From: DASUBV01 sp963822485
GTDB lineage: Bacteria; Actinomycetota; Actinomycetes; Streptosporangiales; Streptosporangiaceae
Length of the DNA stretch: 64,000 nt
Assembly (NCBI GenBank): GCA_963822485.1
Contig: CAWGHW010000037.1
Location: 372,001 to 436,000 of the forward strand
Reading direction: 5' to 3'
Below, in pieces: positions 1 through 8,041 of the stretch (its first letter is position 1; every line of letters begins with the position of its first letter). Under the pieces are notes generated by a model. That model was not told the origin of the DNA. It searched no databases and was given only the letters and a program-made list of their open reading frames with translations. The translations under genes and the position numbers were made by a program.

Positions 1-1
1 G

Positions 2-2324
2 GTCGGGCCGCTGCTGGAAGGGCCGGGCTGGCAGCGGCGGGTCGCCGGGCTGGCCATCGTGGCCGTGGTGGCGGCCAGCGCCCGCGTGCGCCGGGTGCTG
101 CCCGCGCTGGCCGACCTGGTCACCTACCTGGCGGCGCTGCTGCTCTACCTCAACCTGGTGTTCGCCCGCGCGCACGCCTTCGCCTGGATCGTGCCGACCA
201 CGCACTCGATGCGGTTCCTGGCCAGCGTCGCCTCGGCCGGCTTCGCCGAGCACAACTACGCCCCGCCGGTACCGAGCATCGCGGGCATCGAGCTGATCGC
301 CGCGGCCGGCATCGGCCTGGTCGCGATCATCACCGACCTGCTGGCGGTCCGGCTGCGCAGCCCGGCCGTCGCAGGGCTGCCGCTGCTGGTCCTGTTCGCC
401 GTGCCCGTCGCGACCAACGTCAAGAACGCGACCGTGGGACTGACGCTCTCGTTCTGCCTGGGCATCACGGGCTACCTGGCCATGCTGGCCACCGACGGCC
501 GGCAGCGGCTGCGGCTGTGGGGCCGCCTGGTCACGGTCTGGGAAGAGACCACTGATGAGGAGGGCCGGGGCCCGGACACCCGGCAGCTGGCCGCGTCGGG
601 ACGGCGCGTCGGGCTGGCCGCGGTGGCGTTCGCCATCTTCCTCCCGCTGATCCTGCCCGGCCTGCGCGAGCACGGCATCTTCGGCCACGGCTCCGCGCCG
701 GGCCACGGTGCGGCCTCCGTGGCCCCGCCGTCGCCGCTGGTGGAGATGCGCAGCCAGCTCAACTCGCAGTCCGCCGAGCCGGTGCTGACCTACCGCACCA
801 CGGCGCAGAACCCGTCCCAGCAGTACTTGCAGGTCTACGTCCTCAACAACTACGACCCGGAGAGCCAGCAGTTCACGCTGCCGACCCACAGTCGCACCAC
901 CGCCGTGGGCAGCGGCGAGCTCCAGCCCGTGCCGGGCCTCGCGCCGGCCACCTCGATCAACACCACCCAGACCACGATCACCATGACCAAGACCGGCGGC
1001 AAGGGCTACCTGAGCTACCTGCCGGTGCCATACGCGGCGCAGACCATCAAGCTGCCGGGCACGGGCTGGGTGGAGACGAACCAGACGCTGATGGTGTACG
1101 GGTACCGGCCGGCCGCGGGCCTTCAGTACACGGTGAACAGCAAGACGGCCCGTGGTGTTCCAGAGCCAGCTGCCAGCCAAGTACCAGGTGCCCGCCAGCC
1201 TCAAGCCGTACCTCAGCTATCTCGGGCCCGACCGGGCCCAGCTGCTGAGGATCGCCCAGGGCGTCACCAGCCACGCGCGCACGCCGTTCGCCAAGGCGCT
1301 GGCGCTGGAGAACTGGTTCACCACGGGTGGCAACTTCAGCTACACGCTGCGCGGCGCCGCCACCAACACGGTGGCCTTCCTGACCAGCGACCGGCAGGGA
1401 TTCTGCCAGCAGTTCGCGTTCGCCATGGCCGTGCTGTCCCGCCTGCTGGGCATCCCGTCACGGGTCGCCGTCGGCTACACGGCCGGTACCCGGGCGGGCC
1501 ACGGCGTCTGGAAGGTCACCACGGCCGACGCGCACGCCTGGCCGGAGCTGTACTTCCCCACCGTGGGCTGGACGCGGTTCGAGCCGACGCCAGGCGGGCC
1601 GACCGCCCAGGGCACCGCCACCCGGCCGAACTACCCCGCGTCGGTGCCGCCGATCGTGCCGCCCGGCCAGACGACGGTGTCGCCGCCCGCGACCTCGGCC
1701 AAGGGCACCAACCAGGGCGGCGCGGGCAACCGGCTCGGTCCGCACGTGATCGGCAACGGCCAGGACGCGGGCAAGCACCCGGGCCGCGGCGGCTCGTTCC
1801 CGGTCGGCCTGGTCGTGGCCCTGGTGGCCGCCGCGCTGCTCGTGGCGCCCAGCCTGACCAGGGTGGCCAGCCGCCGCCGGCGCTGGCTGACCGCGACCGG
1901 GGACCTGGGCAGCGCGCACGCGGCCTGGCGGGAGCTGAACAGCACGCTGGCCGACTACGGGCTGGACGGGGCGACCAGCGAGTCACCCCGTGGACTGGCC
2001 CGGCGCGTGGCGGAAGCCGGAAAGCTCGACGACCCCGCCCGGCAGGCCCTGGGCCGGATCGCCAGCGCCGAGGAGCGGGCCCGGTACGCCCCGACCCCCG
2101 CGGCCGGGGCGACACTGCGCGCCGACGAGCAGACGGTGCGGCGGGCCGTGGCGCTGAACGCGACCGCCGGCCAGCGCTGGCGGGCCCGGCTGCTGCCGGC
2201 CTCGACGCTGGCCCCCGTGCTGGCGGCGCTGCGGCAGGCGCCGGACGTGTTCGGCTGGCTGGACGCCGCGGGACTGCGGCTGCGGCGGTCGGCACTCGGC
2301 TCGCGGGTACACCGGACGACGTGA
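2..2324 (+). CDS. TgpA-like membrane transglutaminase (5' partial, frameshifted)
   Basis: Membrane-bound protein with a transglutaminase-like cysteine protease core, as in TgpA/DUF3488 proteins. The frame is open from base 2, so the true start lies upstream of the window. The first part carries several hydrophobic helices, then an extracytoplasmic region. The core follows, with the catalytic Cys in GFCQQFAFAMAV (about 1400), His in DAHAWPELYF (about 1530) and Asp/Glu in TRFEPTPGG. A C-terminal helix (FPVGLVVALVAAALLV, about 1797) leads to a basic cytoplasmic tail with a DUF4129-like segment. The reading frame moves by net +1 near 1154 (cgtggtgtt); removing one g joins both halves. In actinomycetes this gene often sits beside a MoxR ATPase and DUF58 protein, which would lie off-window. 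The family is certain; the frameshift is probably a sequence error. Confidence 0.8.
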
Positions 2325-2475
2325 GCTCGCCCGGGTCCGGCGTCGTGAGCTGGCTGGCCCAGGCGGGCACGTGAGCTGGCTGGTCTAGGCGGGCGGCGTG
2401 AGCCTGCTGGCCCGGGCGGACGCATGAGCATGCTGGCCCGGGCGGGCACGTGAGCTGGCTGGTCTAGGCGGGCGG
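2322..2475 (+). repeat. Tandem repeat array, ~26-bp unit, beginning at the tgpA-like stop codon
   Basis: Six degenerate copies follow each other. Each begins with TGAGC: TGA occurs at 2322, 2346, 2372, 2399, 2425 and 2451, a spacing of 24 to 27 bases. The first TGA is the stop codon of the upstream gene. The consensus runs roughly TGAGCTGGCTGGCCCGGGCG plus 5 to 6 more bases. The array fills the space before the convergent DUF3040 gene. No coding capacity and no strong hairpin are apparent. Confidence 0.85.
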
Positions 2476-2490
2476 GGCGGCGATCCGCGG

Positions 2491-2898
2491 TTAGCGGTCG
2501 CGCTCCTGGCGACGGCGCCAGCGCTCCTCGAGGCGCTCCATCATGCCCTGGCTGGGGGCCCGGCCGCCCGCCCGGCGCTCGCGGCGTTCCCGCCGTTCCC
2601 GGCCCAGCCCGCGGCCCGTGGCGACCCCGGTCATGTGCCGGTAGCTGCTCAGCGCCCACATGCTGCACGCCAGCATGACCACGAATCCGGCTACGCCGAT
2701 CCACAGGTCCTTGATGGCCACCCCGGCCACGAGCAGCCCGACTCCCAGCAGGAAGCCCACCGCGGCCTGGATGACCCGCCGGCGATAGTGCACTCGCGGG
2801 TCGCTGGCGCGCACCGCGCGGGCGAACCGCGGGTGCTCGGCATAGAGCGCCTGCTCAATCTGCTCGAGCTGGCGCTGCTCGTGCTCAGAGAGCGGCAC
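2491..2898 (-). CDS. DUF3040 domain membrane protein
   Basis: A 135-residue protein of the actinobacterial DUF3040 family. The N-terminus (MPLSEHEQRQLEQIEQALYA) is the conserved signature of the family, followed by DPRVHYRRRV. Two adjacent transmembrane helices span about residues 43-60 and 66-84. The C-terminus is a strongly basic cytoplasmic tail (RERRERRERRAGGR) containing two RRERRERR-like stretches. Members are common in actinomycetes, often near cell-division or dinB genes, but their function is unknown. dinB lies upstream on the same strand about 190 bp away, so independent transcription is likely. Confidence 0.85.
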   Translation of the reverse strand: MPLSEHEQRQLEQIEQALYAEHPRFARAVRASDPRVHYRRRVIQAAVGFLLGVGLLVAGVAIKDLWIGVAGFVVMLACSMWALSSYRHMTGVATGRGLGRERRERRERRAGGRAPSQGMMERLEERWRRRQERDR

Positions 2899-3085
2899 GT
2901 TGCCTCCCGTTGACTCACGCAGGGACGGGCCCGATGACCATCGCCACGGCCTTACGCCCAGAATACGAGCGCTGGTGCGTCATGGGGAAGGGTACACGGC
3001 CCTCTGGGCTGCCCGGTCCGCTGTGCGATTGGGCACCCTACCCCTTCTGTCACCTGCATATCTGACGTCTCTGACAAAAACGGCG

Positions 3086-4300
3086 CTATTCGCTGTCTGG
3101 TTCACGGACCCGCGGATCCACCAGCGTGGCCGGGCGAACCGCCCCGGACCCGAACCGGCTGGTGATCCGGTCCAGCGCCCGCTCGGCGTCCCGCCAGGAC
3201 TCCGGCCGCTCCCCCAGGGCCAGCTGAGTGGCGGCCTCGGCTGCCGGGACCAGGCCGCTGACCCGCACCCCGACCAGCCGCAGCCGGGTGCCAGGGCTCA
3301 GCCCGGCCCCTTCGTACAGCGAGCAGGCGGTGGCGTAGATGCGCTGCGCCACGTCGGTCGGCTCGGGCAGCGTGCGGGACCGGGTGATCGTGGTGAAATC
3401 CGCCCGCCGGAGCTTCACTACCACCGTCCGGGCCGCGTTGCCGCCCGCGCGCAGCCCCTCCGCCGTCCGCCCGGACAGCCGCAGCAGCTCGCGGCGGATG
3501 AGCTCGGGGTCGCCGATGTCCTCGGCGAAGGTCTCCTCAGCACCGATGCTCTTCTCCTGGACCGACCGTTCCACCCGCCGGTCGTCCCGGCCTGAGGCCA
3601 GCCCCGACAGATGGGCCGCCGCCGCCCGGCCCAGGTCCCGCTCCAGCACATCTACCGGGGTGGCGGCGATGTCCCCCACCGTCCGCAGCCCCAGCCGGGC
3701 CAGTACCTTGCCGGTCTGCCGCCCGACGCCCCACAGCGCCGACACCGGCAGAGGGTGCAGGAAGTCGAGCACGCCGTCGGCCGGGATCACCAGCAGCCCG
3801 TCCGGCTTGCAGTGGACCGAGGCCAGCTTGGCCACGAACTTGTTCACCGCGATGCCGACCGAGCAGGTGATGGCCTGCTGGGTGGCCACCTCGCGGCGGA
3901 TCAGCCGCCCGATGGCGGCCGGCGAGCCCAGCCGGCGCCGCGCGCCGGACACATCCAGGAACGCCTCGTCCAGGGACAGCGGCTCGACCTCGGGCGTTAC
4001 CTCCCGGAAGATCCGCATGACCTCGCGGGACACCGCCCCGTACGCCCCGTGCCGCGGATCGATGAAGATGGCCTGCGGGCACAGCCGCCGCGCCTGGCCG
4101 ACCGGCATGGCCGAGCGGATCCCGAAGGTCCGCGCCTCATAGGTGGCGGACAGCACCACGCCGCGCCCGCCGGAATGCCCGACGATGACCGGCTTCCCGA
4201 TGAGCTCCGGGCGCTCCCGCAGCTCGACGCTGGCGTAAAAGGCGTCCATGTCGACATGCAGGATGTTGCACCCCGTGTCGTCCGCATCCGGCCCCGACAC
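3086..4300 (-). CDS. dinB: DNA polymerase IV (Y-family)
   Basis: Error-prone translesion polymerase, 404 residues. The palm motif DMDAFYASVELRE carries the first metal-binding Asp near residue 17, and SLDEAFLDVSG carries the catalytic Asp-Glu pair near residue 110. The fingers motif follows (LSATYEARTFGIRSAMP). A helix-hairpin-helix segment (LWGVGRQTGKVLARLGLRTVGD) and a little-finger domain (SIGAEETFAEDI onward) complete the fold. Length is typical. The C-terminus lacks an obvious QLDLF-type clamp motif. No LexA box was recognised upstream. The 5' flank is extremely GC-rich, so the chosen ATG rests on family alignment. Confidence 0.93.
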   Translation of the reverse strand: MSGPDADDTGCNILHVDMDAFYASVELRERPELIGKPVIVGHSGGRGVVLSATYEARTFGIRSAMPVGQARRLCPQAIFIDPRHGAYGAVSREVMRIFREVTPEVEPLSLDEAFLDVSGARRRLGSPAAIGRLIRREVATQQAITCSVGIAVNKFVAKLASVHCKPDGLLVIPADGVLDFLHPLPVSALWGVGRQTGKVLARLGLRTVGDIAATPVDVLERDLGRAAAAHLSGLASGRDDRRVERSVQEKSIGAEETFAEDIGDPELIRRELLRLSGRTAEGLRAGGNAARTVVVKLRRADFTTITRSRTLPEPTDVAQRIYATACSLYEGAGLSPGTRLRLVGVRVSGLVPAAEAATQLALGERPESWRDAERALDRITSRFGSGAVRPATLVDPRVREPDSE

Positions 4301-4717
4301 GCGCCGCCCGCCGCGCGCCGCCAGATGCCCAGACGCCGACGGCTGGCTCGCCCGTACCTGTCACCTGACCGCCCCTGCCTGGCGCCGGCCGCCCGCGTCT
4401 GGCGCCTGACGGCCCGTGTCCGGCGGCCTGCGGGCAGGGCTCGGACCGTTAGGGCCCGGCACACGGCCGGGGCTCACCGGGCGGCTGGAGCCTGGCTCAG
4501 CCGGATGCAGGGCCGAGCCGCCCATGTGTCCCCACCATCCGACCTACCTCCGCGCGGGCCCACCCCACTCCCCCGACCCTAGCCCGAGCGTCTGACAACC
4601 CCCGGCGGACCGGACCAGGGGCGGCGGGGCGGCGGGTGCGCCGGACCGGGCGGGGCGGGCCGGGGCGGGCGGCTGCGCCGGACCGGGCCGAGGACCGGAT
4701 GCGCCGGGCGCGCAGGG
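4301..4717. other. Gene-free GC-rich stretch upstream of dinB
   Basis: About 417 bases with no convincing gene. It includes two copies of the string tgcgccggaccggg (near 4637 and 4673) in G-rich sequence about 36 bases apart. A dinB promoter should lie here, but I see no clear -10 or -35 pair. Confidence 0.5.
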
Positions 4718-4868
4718 CTAGCGTGCCCCCCGCGGCCCCCGGCTAGAGAGGGCCCCCGTGGGCGGGTACAAAGTGCCCCCGCAGTCCGGGGCTACAAGGG
4801 GCCCCGCAGTCCGGGGCTACAGGAGGCCCCGCGGGCCGGGGCTACAAGGCAGCCGCGGGCGGGGGCTA
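4718..4868 (-). repeat. Tandem hairpin array, ~25-bp unit, ending at the nusB stop codon
   Basis: Read on the minus strand, the nusB stop TAG (4866-4868) is followed by TAG again at about 4844, 4819, 4794, TAC at 4768, then TAG at 4745 and 4720. That gives seven units with a 23-26 bp period. Several units contain a perfect 5-bp stem with a 5-base loop (CCCCG-GACTG-CGGGG; CCCCG-GCCCG-CGGGG). The array therefore offers serial small GC hairpins just after nusB and could act in 3'-end formation or mRNA stability. No T-runs are present. Confidence 0.8.
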
Positions 4869-5276
4869 GAGGGTGAGGGTGGGCTTGAGCTCCAGGAGGC
4901 GGGCCAGCAGGCCGTTGACGAAGGCGGGCGAGCCGTCGGTGGACAGGTCGCGGGCCAGGGCGACGGCCTCGCTGATCACCACCGCGTCGGGGACGTCGTC
5001 CTGCCAGAGCAGCTCGAACGTGCCGATGCGCAGGATGTTGCGGTCCACGGCCGGCATCCGGTCCAGGGTCCAGCCCTCGGCGTAGGTACTCAGCAGCTCG
5101 TCGATCTGCTCCCGGTGGACCTGGACCCCGCGGACCAGCTCGGCCGCGTAGGGCGACACCGGCGGGCTGGCCCCGGCGACGCGCTCGTCGAGCAGGGCCA
5201 GCACCGGCTCGCGCCGGATCTCGGCCTCGAACAGGACGTCCAGGGCCCGCTTGCGGGCCTTGCTGCGGGCGGCCAT
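4866..5276 (-). CDS. nusB: Transcription antitermination factor NusB
   Basis: All-helical RNA-binding protein of 136 residues. With S10 it binds boxA RNA in rRNA antitermination complexes. The N-terminal motif ARSKARKRALDVLFEAEIR and the C-terminal blocks DRMPAVDRNILRIGTFELLW, VVISEAVALARDLSTDGSPAF and VNGLLARL are diagnostic. It lies 27 bp downstream of efp on the same strand, in the conserved pepQ-efp-nusB order. Its stop codon is the first unit of the hairpin array that follows. Confidence 0.96.
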   Translation of the reverse strand: MAARSKARKRALDVLFEAEIRREPVLALLDERVAGASPPVSPYAAELVRGVQVHREQIDELLSTYAEGWTLDRMPAVDRNILRIGTFELLWQDDVPDAVVISEAVALARDLSTDGSPAFVNGLLARLLELKPTLTL

Positions 5277-5303
5277 GGCGCGACCCGGCCCGGCCTGGCC
5301 GCC

Positions 5304-5861
5304 TCAGGCCCGGCCGAGGTAGTCGCCGGTCCGGGTGTCGACGCGGATCTTCTCGCCGGTGGTGATGAACAGCGGTACCTGGATCTGGGCGCCGGTCTCC
5401 AGCGTGGCGGGCTTGGTGCCGCCGGTGGACCGGTCGCCCTGCAGGCCGGGGTCGGTCTGGCTGACGGTCAGCTCCACGGCGGCGGGCAGCTCCACGTACA
5501 GGGGCACGCCCTCGTTGAACGCGATCACCGCCGTCTGCTCCTCGAGCAGGTAGTTGGCCACGTCGCCGACGGTGGCCGCGGGAATCCGCGGCTGGTCGTA
5601 GTCCTGGGTGTCCATGAAGACGAAGTCCTCGCCCTCGCGGTACAGGTACTGCATCTCGCGCTTGTCCACGTTGGCGGTCTCGACCCGCACGCCGGCGTTG
5701 AAGGTGCGGTCCACCACCTTGCCCGACATCACGTTCTTCAGCTTGGTGCGCACGAACGCGCCGCCCTTGCCTGGCTTGACGTGCTGGAAGTCAACGACGT
5801 TCCACAGCTGGCCGTCGATGCTCAGGGTCATGCCGTTCTTGAGGTCATTCGTGGTGGCCAC
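5304..5861 (-). CDS. efp: Translation elongation factor P
   Basis: EF-P relieves ribosome stalling at consecutive prolines. The protein has 185 residues and three beta-barrel domains. The tip loop reads KPGKGGAF, with the Lys usually needed for function between Gly residues, in the P-G-K-G form common in actinobacteria. The C-terminal domain carries the family block VPLFITTGEKIRVDTRTGDYLGRA (abbreviated here to its ends, VPLFITTGEKI and DTRTGDYLGRA). It starts with GTG and is followed closely by nusB. pepQ lies 41 bp upstream, so the three genes look like one transcription unit. The window is rich in polyproline proteins that would need EF-P. Confidence 0.96.
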   Translation of the reverse strand: MATTNDLKNGMTLSIDGQLWNVVDFQHVKPGKGGAFVRTKLKNVMSGKVVDRTFNAGVRVETANVDKREMQYLYREGEDFVFMDTQDYDQPRIPAATVGDVANYLLEEQTAVIAFNEGVPLYVELPAAVELTVSQTDPGLQGDRSTGGTKPATLETGAQIQVPLFITTGEKIRVDTRTGDYLGRA

Positions 5862-5902
5862 GTCTGCTTGTCTCCTGCACGCGTCTGCGACTGCGCGCCC
5901 CG

Positions 5903-6988
5903 TTACAGGACGAGCAGTTCCCTGGTGGTCATAGTCAGGATCTCGGCCGGTCCGGCACCCGCGCGGACGACGAGAGTGTCCTCGATCCGCACGCCGCCCC
6001 GGCCGGGCAGGTAGACCCCTGGCTCGACGGTGACGGGAACCCGGTCCACGAGTGTACCTGTCCGGTCATACCCGATGATCGGCGCTTCGTGTACCTCCAG
6101 GCCGACGCCGTGGCCCAGACCGTGCTGGAAGTACCCGCCGTACCCGGCGGCCTCGATCAGGTCCCTGGCCGCCGCGTCCACGTCGCTCACGTCGGTGCCC
6201 ACCGTGGCGGCGGCCACCCCGGCCGCCTGGGCCGTGGCGACCAGGTCGTAGATCTCGCGCTGCCAGTCGCCGGGCTGGCCCAGCGCCACGGTCCGGGTCA
6301 TGTCGGCGTGGTAGCCGCCGAGCTGCGCCCCCAGGTCGATCGTGACCAGGTCACCGGCCTCCAGCCGGCGCCCGCCCGGCGCGTGGTGCGGGATCGCGCC
6401 GTTGGGCCCGCTGGCCACGATGGTCTCGAACGCCACCCCGTCGGCGCCGCGGTCGACCATCGCCCGCTCCACGGCGACGGCGATGTCGCGCTCGGTGCGG
6501 CCCGGCCGCAGCTCGCCCAGCACCTCGCCGAGCGCGGCGCTGGTGATCTCGCAGGCCCGGCGGAGCAGGTCGATCTCGGCCTCGTCCTTGACCATGCGCA
6601 GGTCCTCGACGACCCGGCCCAGCGGGACCAGCCGGGGCGCCCCGGCCAGCGCCGCCAGCACGGCGTGCCGCTCGACCGTCATCTCCTGGGCCTCGAACGC
6701 CAGCGTCGCCGCGCCCGCCTCCGCCGCGAACTCGATCAGGGCCGGCTCGACCATGCGCTCGGTGATCAGCTCCAGGTCGGCGCAGTCCCTGCGGGCCGCC
6801 TCGGCGTAGCGCGAGTCGGTGGCCAGCACGCCGGGGTAGCGGGCGGGCAGCAGCACGGCGGCGTTGGAGCTGGCCAGCCCGGACAGGTAGCGGACGTTCG
6901 GCGGGCTGGTGATCAGCGCGGCATCGAAGCCGAGCGCCGCGATCCGCTCCTGCGCCCTGGCCCGCCGAGCGGCGTGAATCTCCGGCAT
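5903..6988 (-). CDS. pepQ: Xaa-Pro dipeptidase/aminopeptidase (M24 family)
   Basis: Two-metal peptidase that cleaves the bond before proline, 361 residues. The N-terminal creatinase-like domain ends near residue 125. The pita-bread domain shows the expected metal ligands: Asp in TIDLGAQLGGYHADMTRT, His in GLGHGVGLEVHE, and the two Glu residues in VTVEPGVYLPG and GGVRIEDT. It is the first gene of pepQ-efp-nusB. In many actinomycetes aroC-K-B-Q sits directly upstream; here about 6.6 kb separates them. The ATG start faces the SRPBCC gene, making a divergent promoter region of about 70 bp. Confidence 0.92.
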   Translation of the reverse strand: MPEIHAARRARAQERIAALGFDAALITSPPNVRYLSGLASSNAAVLLPARYPGVLATDSRYAEAARRDCADLELITERMVEPALIEFAAEAGAATLAFEAQEMTVERHAVLAALAGAPRLVPLGRVVEDLRMVKDEAEIDLLRRACEITSAALGEVLGELRPGRTERDIAVAVERAMVDRGADGVAFETIVASGPNGAIPHHAPGGRRLEAGDLVTIDLGAQLGGYHADMTRTVALGQPGDWQREIYDLVATAQAAGVAAATVGTDVSDVDAAARDLIEAAGYGGYFQHGLGHGVGLEVHEAPIIGYDRTGTLVDRVPVTVEPGVYLPGRGGVRIEDTLVVRAGAGPAEILTMTTRELLVL

Positions 6989-7023
6989 GACGCCGACTGT
7001 AGTCCCCTCGGTGGCTGGCCCGC

Positions 7024-7060
7024 TGGACAGATACTATGCGCGCATATAATATGTGCGCAT
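7024..7060 (+). promoter_or_regulatory. Leaderless promoter embedded in an inverted-repeat operator
   Basis: A perfect TATAAT -10 box lies at 7045-7050. The next ATG is at 7059, only 8 bases later, so transcription should begin at or beside the start codon. A -35-like TGGACA is at 7024-7029 (15-bp spacer). An inverted repeat, ATGCGCGCAT (7036-7045) and ATGTGCGCAT (7051-7060), matches at 9 of 10 positions and brackets the -10 box. A MarR dimer bound here would block polymerase. The marR gene two positions downstream is the obvious candidate regulator. Confidence 0.7.
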
Positions 7061-7514
7061 GTCTACTCAGCAGCCTGCGTTCAGCTACACGCACACCGTC
7101 GAGACCGACGTGCCCGCCGGCGCCATCTGGGCGCTGTACGAGGACGTCAGCACCTGGCCGCACTGGGATGACCAGGCCGAGGTCATCACCCGCGACGGCC
7201 CGTTCGCGGCCGGCACCACGGGCACGATGAAGTTCCGCGGCCAGGACCCGCTGCCCTACCGCCTGGCCACGGTGGTGCCCGGCCGCGAGTTCACCGACGA
7301 GACCCCGGTCGGCGACCTGGTGATCCGGGTCTCGCACCGGCTCGACCCGCTGGCCGGCGGCCGCCTGCAGGTCACCTACGCCGCGCAGGTCGACGGCCCG
7401 GCGCAGGAGGCGCGGCAGGTCGGCCCGATGATCACGGCCGATTTCCCGCGGACCATGGCCACGCTCATAGCGCTGGCGGCTCAGGAAGACCAAGATCCCG
7501 AACAACAGCCGTGA
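7059..7514 (+). CDS. SRPBCC (START-like) family protein
   Basis: A 151-residue protein of the SRPBCC/polyketide-cyclase-like fold. The N-terminal pattern YTHTVETDVPAGAIWALYED is followed by STWPHWDDQAE, the usual helix-grip opening for these ligand-binding proteins. The central block FAAGTTGTMKFRGQ and the C-terminal helix (ITADFPRTMATLIALAA) agree. The chosen ATG is the one 8 bases after the -10 box; an earlier in-frame GTG at 7053 lies inside the operator. The stop overlaps the marR start (GTGA), so the two are translationally coupled. The ligand is unknown. Confidence 0.8.
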   Translation: MSTQQPAFSYTHTVETDVPAGAIWALYEDVSTWPHWDDQAEVITRDGPFAAGTTGTMKFRGQDPLPYRLATVVPGREFTDETPVGDLVIRVSHRLDPLAGGRLQVTYAAQVDGPAQEARQVGPMITADFPRTMATLIALAAQEDQDPEQQP

Positions 7515-8011
7515 CCGTGCCGCCCAGCGGGGACGACCGCCCTGGCCCTCCCGCGCCGCCGGCAGGCGGCCAGACCGAGTCAGCCTTCGATACACCCCAG
7601 CAGAGCCCGGGCTTCCTGCTCTGGCGCGTCACCCTGTCCTGGCAGCGCCGGATGCGCGCCGCGCTGGCCCCGCATGACCTGACTCACGTGCAGTTCGTCC
7701 TGCTCGCGTCGCTGTGGTGGCTGCAGGAGCATAGCGGGCGGCCGACCCAGGCCCAGCTGGCCGAGCAGGCGGGCACCGACCTCATGATGACCAGCCAGGT
7801 GCTGCGCCGCCTGGAGGGACGCGGCCTGCTCGCGCGCGACCCCGATCCCGACGACAGCCGGGCCCGGCGGGTGCGGCTCACCACGGCGGGCGGCGAGCTG
7901 CTGACGGGGGCGCTGGCCGACGTGGAGGCCGCCGACCAGGCCTACTTCGCCGTGCTGGGCCGGGACCGGGACAGCTTCGGCCGGGCCCTGCGCACGCTCA
8001 GCGCCGAGTAG
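7511..8011 (+). CDS. MarR family transcriptional regulator
   Basis: Winged-helix repressor of 166 residues, with a disordered proline-rich N-terminus of about 30 residues. The MarR core starts at SPGFLLWRVTLSWQRRMRAA. The recognition region is AQLAEQAGTDLMMTSQVLRRL. The wing is DPDDSRARRVRLTTAG, with the conserved D-x-R-A-x-x-V pattern. The GTG start overlaps the SRPBCC stop by four bases. The inverted repeat over the shared promoter suggests autorepression relieved by a small ligand, perhaps one bound or processed by the SRPBCC partner. That link is inference. Confidence 0.9.
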   Translation: MTVPPSGDDRPGPPAPPAGGQTESAFDTPQQSPGFLLWRVTLSWQRRMRAALAPHDLTHVQFVLLASLWWLQEHSGRPTQAQLAEQAGTDLMMTSQVLRRLEGRGLLARDPDPDDSRARRVRLTTAGGELLTGALADVEAADQAYFAVLGRDRDSFGRALRTLSAE

Positions 8012-8041
8012 TCCCCCGCCCGGTGGCCGGGGACAGCGCCA

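Noticed and set aside
2322..2475. CRISPR array
   Set aside because: The ~26-bp units are contiguous with no unique spacers; no cas genes are present.
4718..4868. CRISPR array or origin repeats
   Set aside because: No spacers, no DnaA boxes, and no dnaA or dnaN nearby; the units are stop-anchored hairpins.
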